Positions 1 through 11,936 of a DNA stretch of 64,000 nucleotides are shown in pieces. The stretch covers positions 14,487,174 through 14,551,173 of the forward strand of contig OX439042.1 of the NCBI GenBank assembly GCA_949317995.1, given 5' to 3'. The notes below the pieces were generated by a model. It was not told the DNA's origin, ran no database searches, and saw only the letters and a program-made list of their open reading frames with translations. The DNA is from Acholoe squamosa. Lineage: Eukaryota > Annelida > Polychaeta > Phyllodocida > Polynoidae. A program made the translations under genes and the position numbers. Positions within the stretch are counted from its first letter, which is position 1. The number at the start of each line of letters is the position of its first letter.

Positions 1-21
1 ATCAGGCAATATTCCATCTAT

Positions 22-153
22 AGGGGTGCGTCCACTGCCGATGGATGGACCATCCGTCGGTTTCATCCGTATCATTTATCATTGATTTCTATGGAGAAAA
101 ATACGGATGAAGGGAGACGGGTGGTCCATCCGTCACAGTGGATGCACCCCTTA
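22..153. repeat. Short palindromic MITE-like element
   Basis: The two ends are inverted copies of each other. AGGGGTGCGTCCACTG at the left pairs with CAGTGGATGCACCCCT at the right, and the complementarity continues inward through GGATGGACCA and TACGGATGA, so almost all of the 130 bp can fold into one hairpin. No coding potential. The left end abuts TA and the right end TTA, so a TA target is possible but not clean. Confidence 0.6.
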
Positions 154-1291
154 TGCTATATGCAGTGTCATGGGGAATGTTTACAAAAGTCCTTGTGAAC
201 ACTTTCTTTTGTACACTGTTTTATATCCTCCGGAAAGAAAGCAATACGATTACACTGATAAAAATAAAGATAATCAGACAAGTTAAGTGAAGGGAAAATT
301 GCATGAACACGAAGCACAAGAACTCAGTCAAGCCTCAGACACATAGATAGACATAATGTACTAGAACAAATTTTCATTGTAAGTAAATGGGAATATCTGC
401 AATACACCAAACCATACCTCTAATATGAGCAACAGGTGTGACATTCATCACGTAGCACTCATCATATTTGGCACAACACCATCACTACTACGCTATACCA
501 GCCCGCGATACACTAAACATTATACGTAGTATTCCTCTCACTGCCACTGTACAGGCACACAATCCCATAGGACATGGGCAGGACGACTTTCTTATTGCCA
601 TAAGATAATTGATTCCTTAACCAAATGATTTTTATTACCCAGGAGATGCTGCTTTGCATTTGAGTATATGACCCTACAGACACCAGCAGTGAAGTCAATG
701 CATAACTGCACTTTAAACAATAGTTGTTGAATCGAACAGGGATCCTTGTAAAACTGAGCAGTGAACCAGTGTGGTTCATAGAAGAAGCTCCAAGTGGCAG
801 TTTGGTGTTACACAAATATACAAGGTATCTCTACAAGAATAACAATGGATTTCTGGCAATTTTGGGATGAGGAACCCATTAGTATTTTGACAACTTTTTT
901 TATAGTGTGATCTACAGTTTTTATAGTACAATTTGTAGGCGGCTCAAGTGGTTTGAGTCAGCTGGGATTTCTTTGTACCTATTTTATAGTGACACGATCT
1001 GCAAAACGGGGTCTTAGTGCTGGGGGCAATAAGACCCCTTTTCCCAGTACATGTAATATTATTGGAGAATTCAATTGATCCTTCTGGAGAGATAAGCTGT
1101 GCTCTGCTATAATTCTTTTGACTACTACATGTACTTTAATCAATGGATAATGGGAAAATGAGGGCTTTGACAATAATTTCAATCATCCCTATTTTGAAAT
1201 GCCCTCTAGAATAAGAATTATAGCCTTTTCACTTTATGCAGACAAAATATTCCTAACATCAATAACTCTGTCTGCCAGTTTGTCTAATACT

Positions 1292-1295
<4 letters not shown>

Positions 1296-1351
<56 letters not shown>
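1296..1351. repeat. (TA)n microsatellite
   Basis: An uninterrupted run of about 28 TA dinucleotides. It makes two overlapping frames appear open as Ile/Tyr repeats, which is an artefact of the repeat. Confidence 0.97.
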
Positions 1352-1355
<4 letters not shown>

Positions 1356-1377
1356 CTAAAACATCATTTTTGTGTCC

Positions 1378-1650
1378 CACTCAGAGTTCTCACATCTGCT
1401 CTCCTGTTGACACTGGTCTCTAAAAGCATATTTAGTATCCCTGTGTCAATTGAAAACCTTGTGTTGAGTGTTCAGTATGAGGAACCTCTCCAGCATGACT
1501 CTGTGTATTATTTAAACCAGTTCCTCCAGGCAGCCTAAACCACAGCAAATAGCGTGTTCTGTGTTATTGGTGTGGGAGGTGAATGGAGGATGGTTGGTCC
1601 CAGATGGCCGAGGGGAGCCTCGCGAGGACCCAGGGTCCATTATGCACCAG
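1378..1650. repeat. Dispersed segment family N, copy 1
   Basis: Begins with a sequence like CATCTGCTCTCCTGTTGACA and ends near GGGTCCATTATGCACC. The same ordered landmarks (TCTCTAAAAG, CAATGGAAACCTTGTGTTGAG, GAGGAACCTCTCCAGCATGA, GTGGGAGGTGAATGGAGG, TGGTCCCAGA) recur in the other copies with substitutions and small indels. Non-coding; its function is unknown. Confidence 0.75.
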
Positions 1651-3538
1651 AATTTTTTACTATTCTATTAACAGTCTTCAAGACAAGTCCTGATATATAT
1701 GTGGCTTTGGCTTTTCTTATATATTTAGTACAACAGTTTCATAATTGACGGGCAATAATCCAGTCGGCAGGATTTTTTTATCTAATTTCTTTGCTCAGCA
1801 CGTTATCTTTATCACATATAAGTTCCAATATATAATCAGTAGCCCAAGTAGCCCTTTCTTTCTTTACAGTAAACTTGTTAATTGGACACAGCAGAACGTA
1901 CAAAATATATAGAGCGTGTGTAGGTATAGTCATCTTGTGCCACCTACATGGCTTGATAACAGGGCTATATAGAAAAGCCACTTTCTCATGACCTAATCGA
2001 TTAAAAGGGACTTTCAGTTATTTACATGTATCTTCTTGTTTCCCAGGGTTGAGCACACTGGTAAATTATTGGAGCTATAGATAATGATTTTATTTTGCCT
2101 GAATAGACAAAACAGAGGAGGGACTTGTAGTGCAGTAGCTTCTATATAATATTGCTCTGATGTGTTACCCAATACGTTGGTGTTAGGGAATTGCAACATT
2201 ATTAGAATTAATGAAAGAGTGTTCCTGTATCACTGAGTTGAAATAAAATCACAGGAAATGATTGAAGAGCGGCTCACCTGTTGAAGAAAATCAAAGCCAT
2301 CCGTCACCTCTATGAGAATGAATTCCTCAGTGTCATATGGGAAGATTTCTCAGAGAAATTACACAATTTTACCTTCTATTACCAAAGAGTAAATTGAGGT
2401 TGAAGTTGAAGAATTTCAATTTTCCAGATTGCAATGGAGAAACTGATACAGAAACTGGTCAGCTGGTTTTGGTTAAATTGTTGCGAAAGGGACAGTTTTC
2501 ATTGTCACTGCATGACAATAGACACTCCATCCCTCATCTCTTTGTAGGGCACATCTAGTTATTGGCTACATGTGTATAAGCCAGGTAGCAAATTGTGCTG
2601 CATCATCTTAAAGGCATAGTCGTCCAACTGGACCTACCATTATTATTATTATTACTATTGCAAAGTAAAAACTGTTCATAAGGAAAAATATCTGTTCAGA
2701 TTTGTCACATGATCTTTTTTCATTTTGAAATGATGCGTTTCATGCTGATACCTGGGCTGTTGCATCACCAGGCAAACAAAAGCCCCATGGGGGGATGCTG
2801 CATGCAAAAAGTCATAATCGATTTAGGGGGATAGAAATGCCTTTGTCTATTTGGAGCATTTTAATTATCTTTCTTGTTTAAGTCAATAAATCATTCCATC
2901 TTATTGTCGAATCTTAATTGATAGAGTGAAAATCAGGGAAAAACCATTCAAGGCAATGCATTCTTAAATAATAGGCCTCAGTCCTCATATGATGCGGCTT
3001 TGACTTCACTTGCTTAACTGACCTATATTATTTATAGTCCATCTTGCAGGTGGCTCAAGTGGTTTGAAGTAAGTTCGTACCTAATCAAGAATTCTATTCA
3101 TCCTTCTGGAGAGATAAGCTGTGCTATCATTCATTTGACCGCTGCTTGTAAGGAAAGCAAAATCCAATTAGAAAGTGATCATAGGTGTTCACATTTGACT
3201 CCAGCATGCATAGTAATGAAGACAACACTACTGTTTTCTATTTTCTATACATAATATGAGCATAATTTTGTATGCATGTAATATGGACCCTACAATAAGT
3301 TATTTAAGTAAAACAGTTTTCTGAGGGCATTTCACAACAATTTTAATTGTCACTTTTTTAAATACCCTCAAGAATGAGAATCATTTTACTCTATGAAAGC
3401 AAAATATCTTAACATCAATACATTTCATAACTCTGTCTAGAAATATGCCAATGTCTGATACATAATTGTGTATATATACGTTTTCTGTAAAACACTGTGA
3501 GTGTCCACTTTGTTTACTAAAGCATCATTTCTGTATCC

Positions 3539-3800
3539 CACACAGAGTTCACGCATCTGCTCTCCTGTTGACACTGGTCTCTAAAGGCCCATTTATATTC
3601 CTATGTCAATAGAAACCTTGTGTTGAGTGCTTGGTATGAGGAACCTCTCTAGCATGACTCTGTATATAATTTAAGCCAGCTCCCAGAGGCAGTCTGGACA
3701 AGAACAAATTGTGTGTCCTGTTTTATTGATGTGGGAGGTGAATTAGAGGATGGATGGTCCCAGACGGGGACACAGGGTCCATTATGCACCAAGTGTCCTG
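3539..3800. repeat. Dispersed segment family N, copy 2
   Basis: Carries the same landmarks as the copy at 1378-1650 in the same order and orientation, with scattered substitutions. It is preceded by a stretch also shared with 35740-35880, so the duplicated segment extends upstream. Confidence 0.75.
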
Positions 3801-4314
3801 TAATATGGTCCCTGTGATGTGATCACTGTGTATTTCTAGCCATCACTAAGCAGCATAAAGCCATACCATTTATTTCTGTATCATAGGTATTTTGTGGCCT
3901 TTTGCAGTTGATCCCAGCACATGTGCTCAATATTTTACTTTATTTACTGCTTGTAGTTAAATCAATGGATAATGTGAAAAATATCTAAGGTGTTTGCATT
4001 AGACTTGAGCATGCATAGTAAAAAAGACTGTCCTTATTATTTTCGGTACATACATAATACGGGCATAATTTTGTATGAGCGTAATATGAGCCCTGATATA
4101 AAGGGTACTTTATACTAATTTAAGCAAAATTAATGTCTATGATGGCAATTCACAATAGTTCCAATCATCACTATTTCTAGACACAAAGTATTTTTACTGT
4201 CTGCAGACAAAATATCTAGAAATATGATACATTATTGTATAAATACAGTGTCCAATGTCCAAAGCTCAGTTTTAGAGTCTACCACTTTGTTTACTAAAAC
4301 ATCATTTCCATACC

Positions 4315-4600
4315 CCACTCAGACTTCTGGCATCTGCTCTCCTTTTGACACTGGTCTCTAAAAGTCCATTTAGTATTCCTGTGTCAATGGAAACCTTGTG
4401 TTGAGTGATCAGTATGAGGAACCTCTCCAGCATGACTCTGTGTATTATTTAAACTAGTTCCCCCAGGCAGCCTAGTCTGCAGCAAATTGCATGTTCTGTG
4501 TAATTGATGAGGGAGGGGGTAAATGGAGGATGGTTAGTCCCAGACCATCGAAGGGGGGCCTTGAGAGGACCAAGGGTCCATTATACACCAAGCATCCTGT
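4315..4600. repeat. Dispersed segment family N, copy 3
   Basis: Lies only about 0.8 kb downstream of copy 2, in the same orientation and with the same upstream sequence, which suggests a local tandem duplication inside the larger segment. Confidence 0.75.
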
Positions 4601-6344
4601 ATTACAGGGCCCCTGTGATATGGTCACTGTGCCATATTCCTACCCATCACCAAACATCATAAAACCCTGCCATTTACTTCTGTATCATAGGTATTTTGTA
4701 GCCTTTTGCAGTCATCCCACTACAGAGGCTCAATGATTTGCTTTATTTAGCATTGTCAATTCTATGTAGCTTCTTGATCCAGACATATGAATGTTCAATG
4801 TGCTAGGTCTGTGGGCATTCTATGTTTTTGGTCAATGTCAATTTCAATGGTCTCACTGGTAATTCAGCTCTAAGTGTCTAGACTTTCTTTTCTTTTTGGT
4901 GACATACCAATACATGAACCTATTTAGTGGTGTGCCTTTTATCAGTATAATTACAGCCCTTCTTGTCAGGTTAAATTTATCAGCATAGATCTGTTCATAA
5001 TCTATCAAATACTGAGTATGCTTGGCATATTGTGACTGGGGTGGTGACAGAGCATTAGGCTTGTTACTCTGACTAACCACAAGCAACATGTTTTAACTGA
5101 TGCCCCCCCCCCCCATCTATTCAAACATTCTGCATCATGTCACCTTCTTTGTAATGATTCCTGGAGATGCATTTCAACAGATCTGTTAGAAAAACTGCAT
5201 CATATTACTTGACACGAGAGCAAATGATTGCATGTTTACTTCAACCTTCCAGACAGAAATTCAGGCAGCTTGTTTAATATTACAAATTAGTTTTTAAAAT
5301 CATGTTAGGATATTTCAGGAGGCATCATGGCAATTGCTAAGACGAGGACTCATTGACCCTTTAACACTGTTTAAGAGCCTCTATTGTAGGAGTGCATCAT
5401 GCGCATTGGCCATAATGATGCACCAATGAATTACTGGCAAGTCTGCTCACCAGCACTTCATTAGAGAACCATGTTGACCCTACAGGAATATAATATGCCC
5501 TGTAGACACCATTACCGCTCCTACACTAGTGCCCTCTATGCTGGACATTTAGATTTGCATTCTTCTCACTGCCATTGTACAGACATGAAAGCCTGTGGGA
5601 CATGGGCAGGGGCTTCTGTCATTATACCTGACCAATGCATAGGCCTCAAGTTATCAGGAAACTAATTCACTGTGTGCCAATCACAGTGGCCAACATTAGT
5701 GTCTGGGGTCACTAAAATCCCGTGTGCATGATTATATAGGCCAAAGGAGCAGCCTTAGGGAAGAATCTCTGATGACAGCATGCCCATCCACCGGGATAGG
5801 CAAATCATCAGTGAATGTATACGAATCTATTGAAAGAAACCCACGAATGACATTTATTTTGGCGTAAGATGACTTAACCAAATGATTCTCACTACCTTCT
5901 GTTTTGTATATGAGTATATATGGCCCCACAGACAATATGAGTACAGGCATTGCATAATTGATCTACCGTTTTTGCTGGACATCTCAAAAGTGACTAGAGT
6001 GGTTGGAAGTCAGTTGGGAATCATTTGTACTGCACAGAAAGATCAATTGACCCTTTAGGAGAGATTATGTGTCAAACGGTATCTGCTATTCAAGTACTGT
6101 TTGCAGGCAAATAACTGTACTGTCATAATTCACAGATTACATGCACAGTCACAGTCAAAATATGCCACTAACATTGGAATGTCTTTAATCCCTATCCTAT
6201 AAAACCTTATTTAAATAACCTCATTCAGTTCAATCTCCAAACTCTGTATCAGTGTACGGTATACGATTTGAATATATTCATTGTTTCTTATGCCTGAGTC
6301 TAAACACCAGTGCCCTTGCAGCAACTCATACAAGCATCATTTCA

Positions 6345-6600
6345 TGCACTCTGCTAAGAGTTATTGTATCTGTTCTCTTGTTGACGACACTCATTAATTT
6401 GATATTCCTCTGTCAATGGTAACCTTCTGTTGAGTGGGCGTTATGAGGAACCTGAGTATTATCTAAGACAATTCCCTAAGGCAGTCTGGACCACAGCAAG
6501 TTGTGTGTTCTGAGTTATAGATGTGGGAGGTGAACAGAGAAAAGTCCCAGACGGGTAGAGGGAAGCCTCGGGATTATGCACCAAGAACCATGTAATATGG
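6345..6600. repeat. Dispersed segment family N, copy 4 (diverged)
   Basis: The most diverged of the upstream copies. It retains TGTTGAGTGG, GTGTTCTGAGTTATAGATGTGGG and a terminal ATTATGCACCAAG but has lost part of the centre. Confidence 0.6.
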
Positions 6601-7047
6601 GACCCATGTGATGTGGTCACTGTGTCATTTTCCTGCTCATCACCAACCTGTGTAGAACCATGTCATTTACTTCCATATCATAGGAATTCCCATTCACATA
6701 GCCAAAGTGTAAGGTTACAAGAATCCTATTGTGAAATAAGGTCACTTTGGGTAGCCCACTAAGTATGCTGTCTCTACTAAAGGAATACAGGGTGGGAGGT
6801 GAACACATAGAATTGGTGGAGTAGGAAAGTAGGATTTGAGGTACAGTCATATGCATATGCACCATTCTAGCTTATAATGGGGCTATACAGAGTAGCCATC
6901 GGCCCATTACCTGACTGATTAAAAAGAGTGTCTGGGATTTTAGTGCTTCTTTTGTGCCTAATAGGGAACACTGGAAGTTAGGAGTATACACAATGGTTTA
7001 CTTGGCTTTACTATAAAGTAGCAACGCAGGTTCAAGCCACTTCTGTA

Positions 7048-7933
7048 CACTGCAAAAATGGTGTTTAGATTTAAAACATGTTTAGGTCTAAAGACGTTTA
7101 AAACCTAAACATATGGGTCAGTTAGGTGTCTCATCAACTACACATTTAGGAAATGAACACTTTTATTCTAACTACATAAACATTTTTGCTAAACATGTTT
7201 AGAGTTTAAACAGTTGAATAATAGGTGTTTAGATTTAAACATCATTATGTTTAGATACTTGGATGTTGAATCCACACCAGGTAGCAGCACTACCTTACAA
7301 TGGACTATCTTTACACAATTATAATCAATTTTTGTGACAAATGTACCCAAACCCCATGTTTATTATAGTTTCTATTCATTAAATGTCATGAGAATAGAAA
7401 GGGCAATAGAAAGTTGACTAGATTCACCTTACACCACTATCATTAGCATGAAATAATCAATAAGCTCAATAACTGACACCTATTTCATGTTATTCTGGAA
7501 TAGACAAAGCAATTTTTTTGTGCCAAGCTGTTGTACTTTCTCAAGTCTCTCATTCTGATACAGTGTGTTCATACATGCACATGTAAATATGTGTGGCTGA
7601 CATCTTTGGAGACTTTGACATGTAAATACCCCCCCCCAGTAAATGAGAAAACAAACAAAAGACATCTTTTTTTTTTAATGTATATACATGTCTGCACACC
7701 CTAACTCTCCGTCAAAGCATTTAGACACCTAAACACAAAAATTTATAAACATCTAAACACAGAAATTCATAGATATCTAAACACAAAGATTAAACCTAAA
7801 CACCTAGATTTTTAAACACTTGAGCTAAGCACATTGTTTGGCTAAACATGTGTAGGAAATTAATGTGATTACAAAAACGTTGCAAGAATATGTTTAGAAT
7901 TGTGTTTAGGATCTAAACACCATTTTTGCAATG
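7048..7933. mobile_element. MITE with TIRs, flanked by TA
   Basis: Terminal inverted repeats: CACTGCAAAAATGGTGTTTA at the left and TAAACACCATTTTTGCAATG at the right, each flanked by TA. The 886-bp body has no transposase-like frame. The motif family TTTAGATTTAAACA / TAAACACCTAGATTTTTAAAC is repeated many times in both orientations near each end, so the arms can pair well beyond the terminal 20 bp. The TA flank and A/T-rich body would fit a Tc1/mariner-type non-autonomous element, but the superfamily is only inferred. A poly-C run lies at 7629-7637. Confidence 0.7.
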
Positions 7934-8556
7934 TAATTGAACTGTATGTAGCAGTCGGGTAACGCTCTGCTGATGTGCTTCGCTAAAAGTAGTATATATC
8001 CCTCAATAATTTATCCATCTGAGGAAAAGTAAAAGTTTCTGGTAGGAAAGGAAAGGTCCCCATCAAAGCCTTCAAGGAATAGTTGCTGAGTTAAGTAGAA
8101 TACCCATTTAAAGGATCTAAAGTTGATGTTACTGTGAATGGCCATACCACTCCACTTATTCATAGCATATATGGGCTATGTATCTATATATGGGTATAAG
8201 AAATGGAATTGTTTGTCTATTAGAAGTGAAACAATTAAAAGTGATTTGACTCTGACAAGTTGCAGAATGAACCTAAATCAGCATACCAGCTCAGTTCTCA
8301 TATCTACTTATTCACAAGAAAAGGAAGAGCTAGAATTTTTGACTTATCCACATATAGATCCATTAAAGCAGGCTTCTACAGATGCATATCATAGAGCCTA
8401 TCTGAAAGGGTCTAAATAAATTATGAGTCTACCTAGACTGAAGGTTTATTCAGTCACACCTGGCTGCACTCAATGGGCCTATTCAGGTCCATGTGAGCTT
8501 CTGGCCCCAGTGCTCTAGGTCTATAGGATCGGGTAAACCTGTTAGAGAAGTTTATA
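7934..8556. other. Non-coding
   Basis: No gene recognised. The 93-codon open frame at 8138-8419 has no splice signals or domain signature and I do not call it. Confidence 0.5.
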
Positions 8557-8649
8557 CCACGATTTCTGGGTTGCACAGTGCTTTTTGGTGGCTATTCCCA
8601 TCCACATATCTGTCGATATTGCACACCCTCTAGGCTGTAACATCAATTT

Positions 8650-8725
8650 TGTAAGGCGTGCTGTTATCCATGTAAGGCGTGCTGTTATCCATGTAAGGCG
8701 TGCTGTTATCCAGGATAACAGCACG
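8650..8725. repeat. Left palindrome/tandem repeat of fold-back element copy 1
   Basis: Three identical tandem copies of a 21-bp unit (TGTAAGGCGTGCTGTTATCC + A), followed immediately by the inverted half unit GGATAACAGCACG. The third copy can pair with the inverted half to make a hairpin. Confidence 0.85.
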
Positions 8726-8761
8726 TCTCCCCCATGTCACATGTCACATGTTAAAACCCAC

Positions 8762-8850
8762 GAAATTTTCCAGGCCAGGGTAGGGATCGAACCTGCAGTC
8801 TCACATCCCAAATCCAACTCCCTATGCAGTGCGCCACAGGGACTGACGAG
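8762..8850 (-). promoter_or_regulatory. tRNA-like pol III module (A and B boxes), minus strand
   Basis: Read on the minus strand, it begins CTGTGGCGCACTGCATAGGG (A-box-like) and contains GCAGGTTCGATCCCTACCC (B box close to GGTTCGANTCC). It has typical tRNA-SINE head spacing but no convincing cloverleaf. The same module is at 44685-44775. Confidence 0.65.
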
Positions 8851-8969
8851 AGGTGGTTGGCTAGAACTAAACCAAACAAAGGATGCCGGGTGCCGAGGCG
8901 TGTGTACCGATCGTGTATACATAACCAAAGGACACATTCAAATATATCCAAGTCGACACGGCCGCTGAA

Positions 8970-9050
8970 GGAGGAGACGCGGTGGTCTAGCGGTTAGCAC
9001 GTTGTGCTCAGCCGTGAGAGGTACATGGATCAATTCCCGGTCCGGACGCA
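8970..9050 (+). promoter_or_regulatory. tRNA-like pol III module (A and B boxes), plus strand
   Basis: GGTGGTCTAGCGGTTAGCAC is an A-box-like tRNA head and GGATCAATTCCCGGTC a B-box-like element about 40 bp downstream. It is followed by a T-rich stretch (ATCTTTTTTCG) that could act as a weak pol III terminator. It is the divergent partner of the minus-strand module at 8762-8850. Confidence 0.65.
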
Positions 9051-9306
9051 TCTTTTTTCGCAGTGTGCGCTGCCGCTGTCCGCTGCCAGGCGACGAGGTG
9101 TATGTACACTATTTTTCGCCGTGCGCCGCTGGCAAGCCTAGCCGAGACGGGCGCTGTCGCTGTCCACTGCCGGGGGTGGAGGTGTATGTACCAATCGTGT
9201 ACACACAATGGCTGGCATCGAGTCCCGGGGAGGGGGAATAATTTTTGTTTTCAACTTGAATTTATTGGTATAATATTGATTATTTATTGGTTTCGTGGTA
9301 TAAAAT

Positions 9307-9429
9307 AAGTAGTCAATGGATAACTCATGACTTGTGTGTGTTAGCAAAGGCTAATAACACTCGGCCTACAGCCTCGTGTCATTATCCTTCACTAACACAC
9401 ACGCGTCATGAGTTATCCATTGATTACTT
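9307..9429. repeat. Right terminal hairpin of fold-back element copy 1
   Basis: A 123-bp imperfect palindrome. The outer 25 bp on each side (starting AAGTAGTCAATGGATAACTC) pair with one mismatch. Inner arms contain TGTGTGTTAG / CTAACACACA, and the centre is CGGCCTACAGCCTCG. The arm sequence is unlike that of the equivalent hairpin at 45205-45331; only the centre is shared. Confidence 0.85.
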
Positions 9430-9430
9430 G

Positions 9431-10850
9431 TTCAATATAGAATCAATGACCACGATTGTAGGGCACTTCATCACTGTTCATTTTTGCAAAGACCCTCCAG
9501 GCCTGTAATCACATCTTGAAATGTAACCACCTGACTGATCAGAATTAAAGCAAACCTTAATGGTTTTATTGTTCAAGTCTTGGAGGACGTTTCTTGTGGC
9601 AATTTAACCTTGGTCCTGAATTACAGACAGGACATAAAATGTATCCTGGGAACTGATTGGGGAGGCCGTTAATATCATAAAAAGGAAATCAACAATGTGT
9701 CATCTTCACTGAAATGATTTCTTTGATTTCCTGTCAGTATTTCACCAATAAATAATCACAGCTAGTCATGAACAATCTTGCGTGAAGTGAAAAGAAAGCC
9801 TGCTGAATTGGAACCCAAACACTGCCTGTAAAAAAGTCCACTGGAAAGACAGCTCCTGTCAACTCATACTTGGTTGAATTCTTTATCTATCAGTTGACCT
9901 AAGATACTCTTGTAGATTGTGAAGTCATGTATTAGTGCAGTTATTAAATGACAAATGTCAAATCGGGGGCTCTATCAAAACAAGCTATGTGCAGATAGCT
10001 TAAGTCAAGTGAACATGAGCAAATTCTTTAATGAGTAATAAACTAATCCTAAAGTCAACAGCCATACTTGCTTCATATGACATTGTCTGAATACATCTGA
10101 TATATTCACCACCAGCTATCACTGTACGGAATTACCGTCTTCTCAGACTGGAAGAATACGGCCTATCACAACATTTAGGAACATGATTTCTTTATTTAGG
10201 GATAAAACGACAGAAGGTTTATAGCTGTTCTGAGGAACGTGTCTGAGAATGACAGCTTTTATAAGTATGTCCGATCACAACCTAATAGCCGCCTCCCCTT
10301 ACGAGATTGTGAACGCCCTTTTTCCTTATGAAAATGTACAAATTACATCAAGAAGTCCATATAAGGGACATTTTGGGATGCACAGACAAAAAGAAAAGTT
10401 GGTTTCTGTGTCCTTTTTTATGTGAATGAATGGTCACTGTTCCGAGAAGTTGGTAGGCTCCCAATGAGCAATATCTATTATGCACCAAGCATTCTGTCAT
10501 ACAGGGTCCTGTAATGTGGACCCTATGTTTCATTACCTTCCACCACAAAGTGGCACAAAACCATGCCATTCACATCTATACCATATAGCTACTTGTGGTA
10601 CCGATCCCAAAGGAAAGGTTCTAGAGACTTCTTTTATTCAGTATCATCTACATATGTGTCATTGCTTTTAGGACCGATTCTCATAAAAGGATGTGTCTTA
10701 TGCTGTAGCTGTGTGCTCTGTTGACGTGATCGTCTGTATTATCCCCATAACTCTAGGTAGACCTCTTATCAGGATTTTGTTTGACAAAGCAATCATACCA
10801 AATAGGCTCTACATCACACAGACGGGCTTGTGAAAATACACTGAACTCTG
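9431..10850. other. Non-coding, duplicated segment
   Basis: No gene recognised. 9580-10790 is paralogous, in order, to 38100-39170; for example the stretch starting AAGGTTCTAGAGACTTCTTT is near-identical in both. 10460-10570 carries a fragment of segment family N (ATGCACCAAGCATTCTGTCA). Confidence 0.55.
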
Positions 10851-11933
10851 GATCGTGTTTCAATAGTTTCCACGACAGGTTCAGCCAGATCTTAGGATTT
10901 TGGCATTGGTGACTAAATAGCTGGCTACATTACTGGCTACATTACTGGCTACATTACTGGGTGATCGTACTGCCTGCTGGCTAAATAGCCACCACAGCAG
11001 TGACTCAATAAGGGATCGTGGTATGACAACCCTCCATGTGAATAATTAGTGGGTAGCCTTAGCTGCTGCCCTCTGCACTCCTTTGCTCAAATGTACCCAA
11101 TCTGAGCTCTTTACACTACTACCTAAAACCCTGTGGCCAGTGCCTTTGGCTCTGGGATGGCAGGTTTCTTCTTCAAAAGAATAAAATATCATTTGGAAAA
11201 GTGTGGTGTTTCACCTAAGAATTGAGCATTACGGCCACACTATGTCGTTACTAGTATGCAGTGGTGTAGATAGAGCACTAGGCCTTACAAATCAGTCATG
11301 TCTGTCATACCCAACCCTCCTCACCCACCATGGCTTTCTAATAAAATTACAAAAGATATCACACCTAGCTGACACCTCAGCCCTACTATTAAGAAAGAAT
11401 AACAGAGCGTACATTGTTTTAGATACAATTAGGTCATTAGATATAGATCTATTATATGTGATTTGAAAGGGAAGTATCTAGAACAATTATACATCATTTG
11501 GGCTGGGGGGTCTCGGTTGTCTTCATAAAACCCCCAAAAACTGGCCCCACCAGGCCCCTATTCAAGGCCCGGCCCCTATTAATTTGACAGCCCTCTAACC
11601 CCGGCCCCTATTCAAGGGAGGCTTCTATTCAAGGCCCGGCTCGTATATGAGACATTACGGTAGTTACTGCAGCCCTATGCTCATTTGAACACAGGAGTGC
11701 ATACTAGACCATGAAAGAGGTATGACTGGTCACTATGTAGCCAATAGTGGCCCCTACGACTGGGTGCTATGACCTCATAGTGGTGTGTATTGAGCCAGTA
11801 GTTGAATAAATAGCAGCTGCTATTTTTAGACCGCTACTGGAGCTCACTATGTAGTCACTGGTATGGAGTCATTTCTTACACCTCCCACTACGATTTGAGG
11901 GTGTCTAGTCGTGGAAACTATTGAAACACGATC
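10851..11933. mobile_element. DNA-transposon-like TIR element with CTG target duplication
   Basis: Begins GATCGTGTTTCAATAGTTTC and ends with the exact inverse; the perfect terminal repeat is 26 bp. CTG stands immediately outside each end (10848-10850 and 11934-11936). The paralogous segment near 40420-40450 reads straight through from AAAATACACTGAAC to GAGGTATGAATGG without the insert, as expected for an empty site. The interior has three tandem copies of CTGGCTACATTA and a GC-rich patch (11540-11640) with GGCCCCTATTCAAGG repeated. There is no transposase frame: the longest open stretch (11203-11466) has no recognisable domain. A 3-bp duplication fits several superfamilies, so I leave it unassigned. 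Confidence 0.75.
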
Positions 11934-11936
11934 CTG

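Larger units (their letters stand above)
154..2637. other. Non-coding, first copy of the duplicated segments
   Basis: No gene is recognisable. From about 1380 the sequence belongs to families recurring along the window: the block at 1378-1650 recurs at 3539, 4315, 6345 and 35880; 1950-2380 is paralogous to 14750-15240 and 51690-51900; 2455-2600 is paralogous to 33364-33490, 45481-45580 and 52340-52460. Short open frames here have no start context, splice sites or domain signature and differ between copies. Confidence 0.6.
2638..7047. other. Non-coding, duplicated segment with three further family N copies
   Basis: No gene is recognised. Starts with a short (ATT)n run near 2638. 2735-3300 is paralogous to 35060-35640; family N copies lie at 3539-3800, 4315-4600 and 6345-6600; 5130-5460 is paralogous to 37040-37370, and 5370-5460 again resembles 58075-58180. 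A poly-C run interrupts 5102-5113. The duplicated pieces are collinear with 35060-37650. Confidence 0.6.
8557..9430. mobile_element. Fold-back composite element with two tRNA-like modules, copy 1
   Basis: A non-autonomous element of about 0.87 kb, recognised by comparison with 44490-45336. Shared order: a left unique part (TGTCGATATTGCACACC), a left palindrome built on TGTAAGGYGTGC, a minus-strand tRNA-like module, a spacer, a plus-strand tRNA-like module, an A/T-rich stretch with ATTGATTATTTATTG, and a right hairpin with GGCCTACAGCC at its centre. The two pol III-type modules point away from each other. No protein is encoded; several frames look open only because of the repeated units. It may be a SINE-derived or fold-back element; the mobilising enzyme is unknown. 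Confidence 0.7.

Noticed and set aside
1199-1538. Two overlapping plus-strand open frames
   Set aside because: They are driven by the (TA)n run and shared duplicated DNA.
8970-9050. tRNA gene on the plus strand (also 45003-45085)
   Set aside because: Box A and B resemble a tRNA but no acceptor or anticodon stem can be folded convincingly; the repeat context indicates a SINE head.
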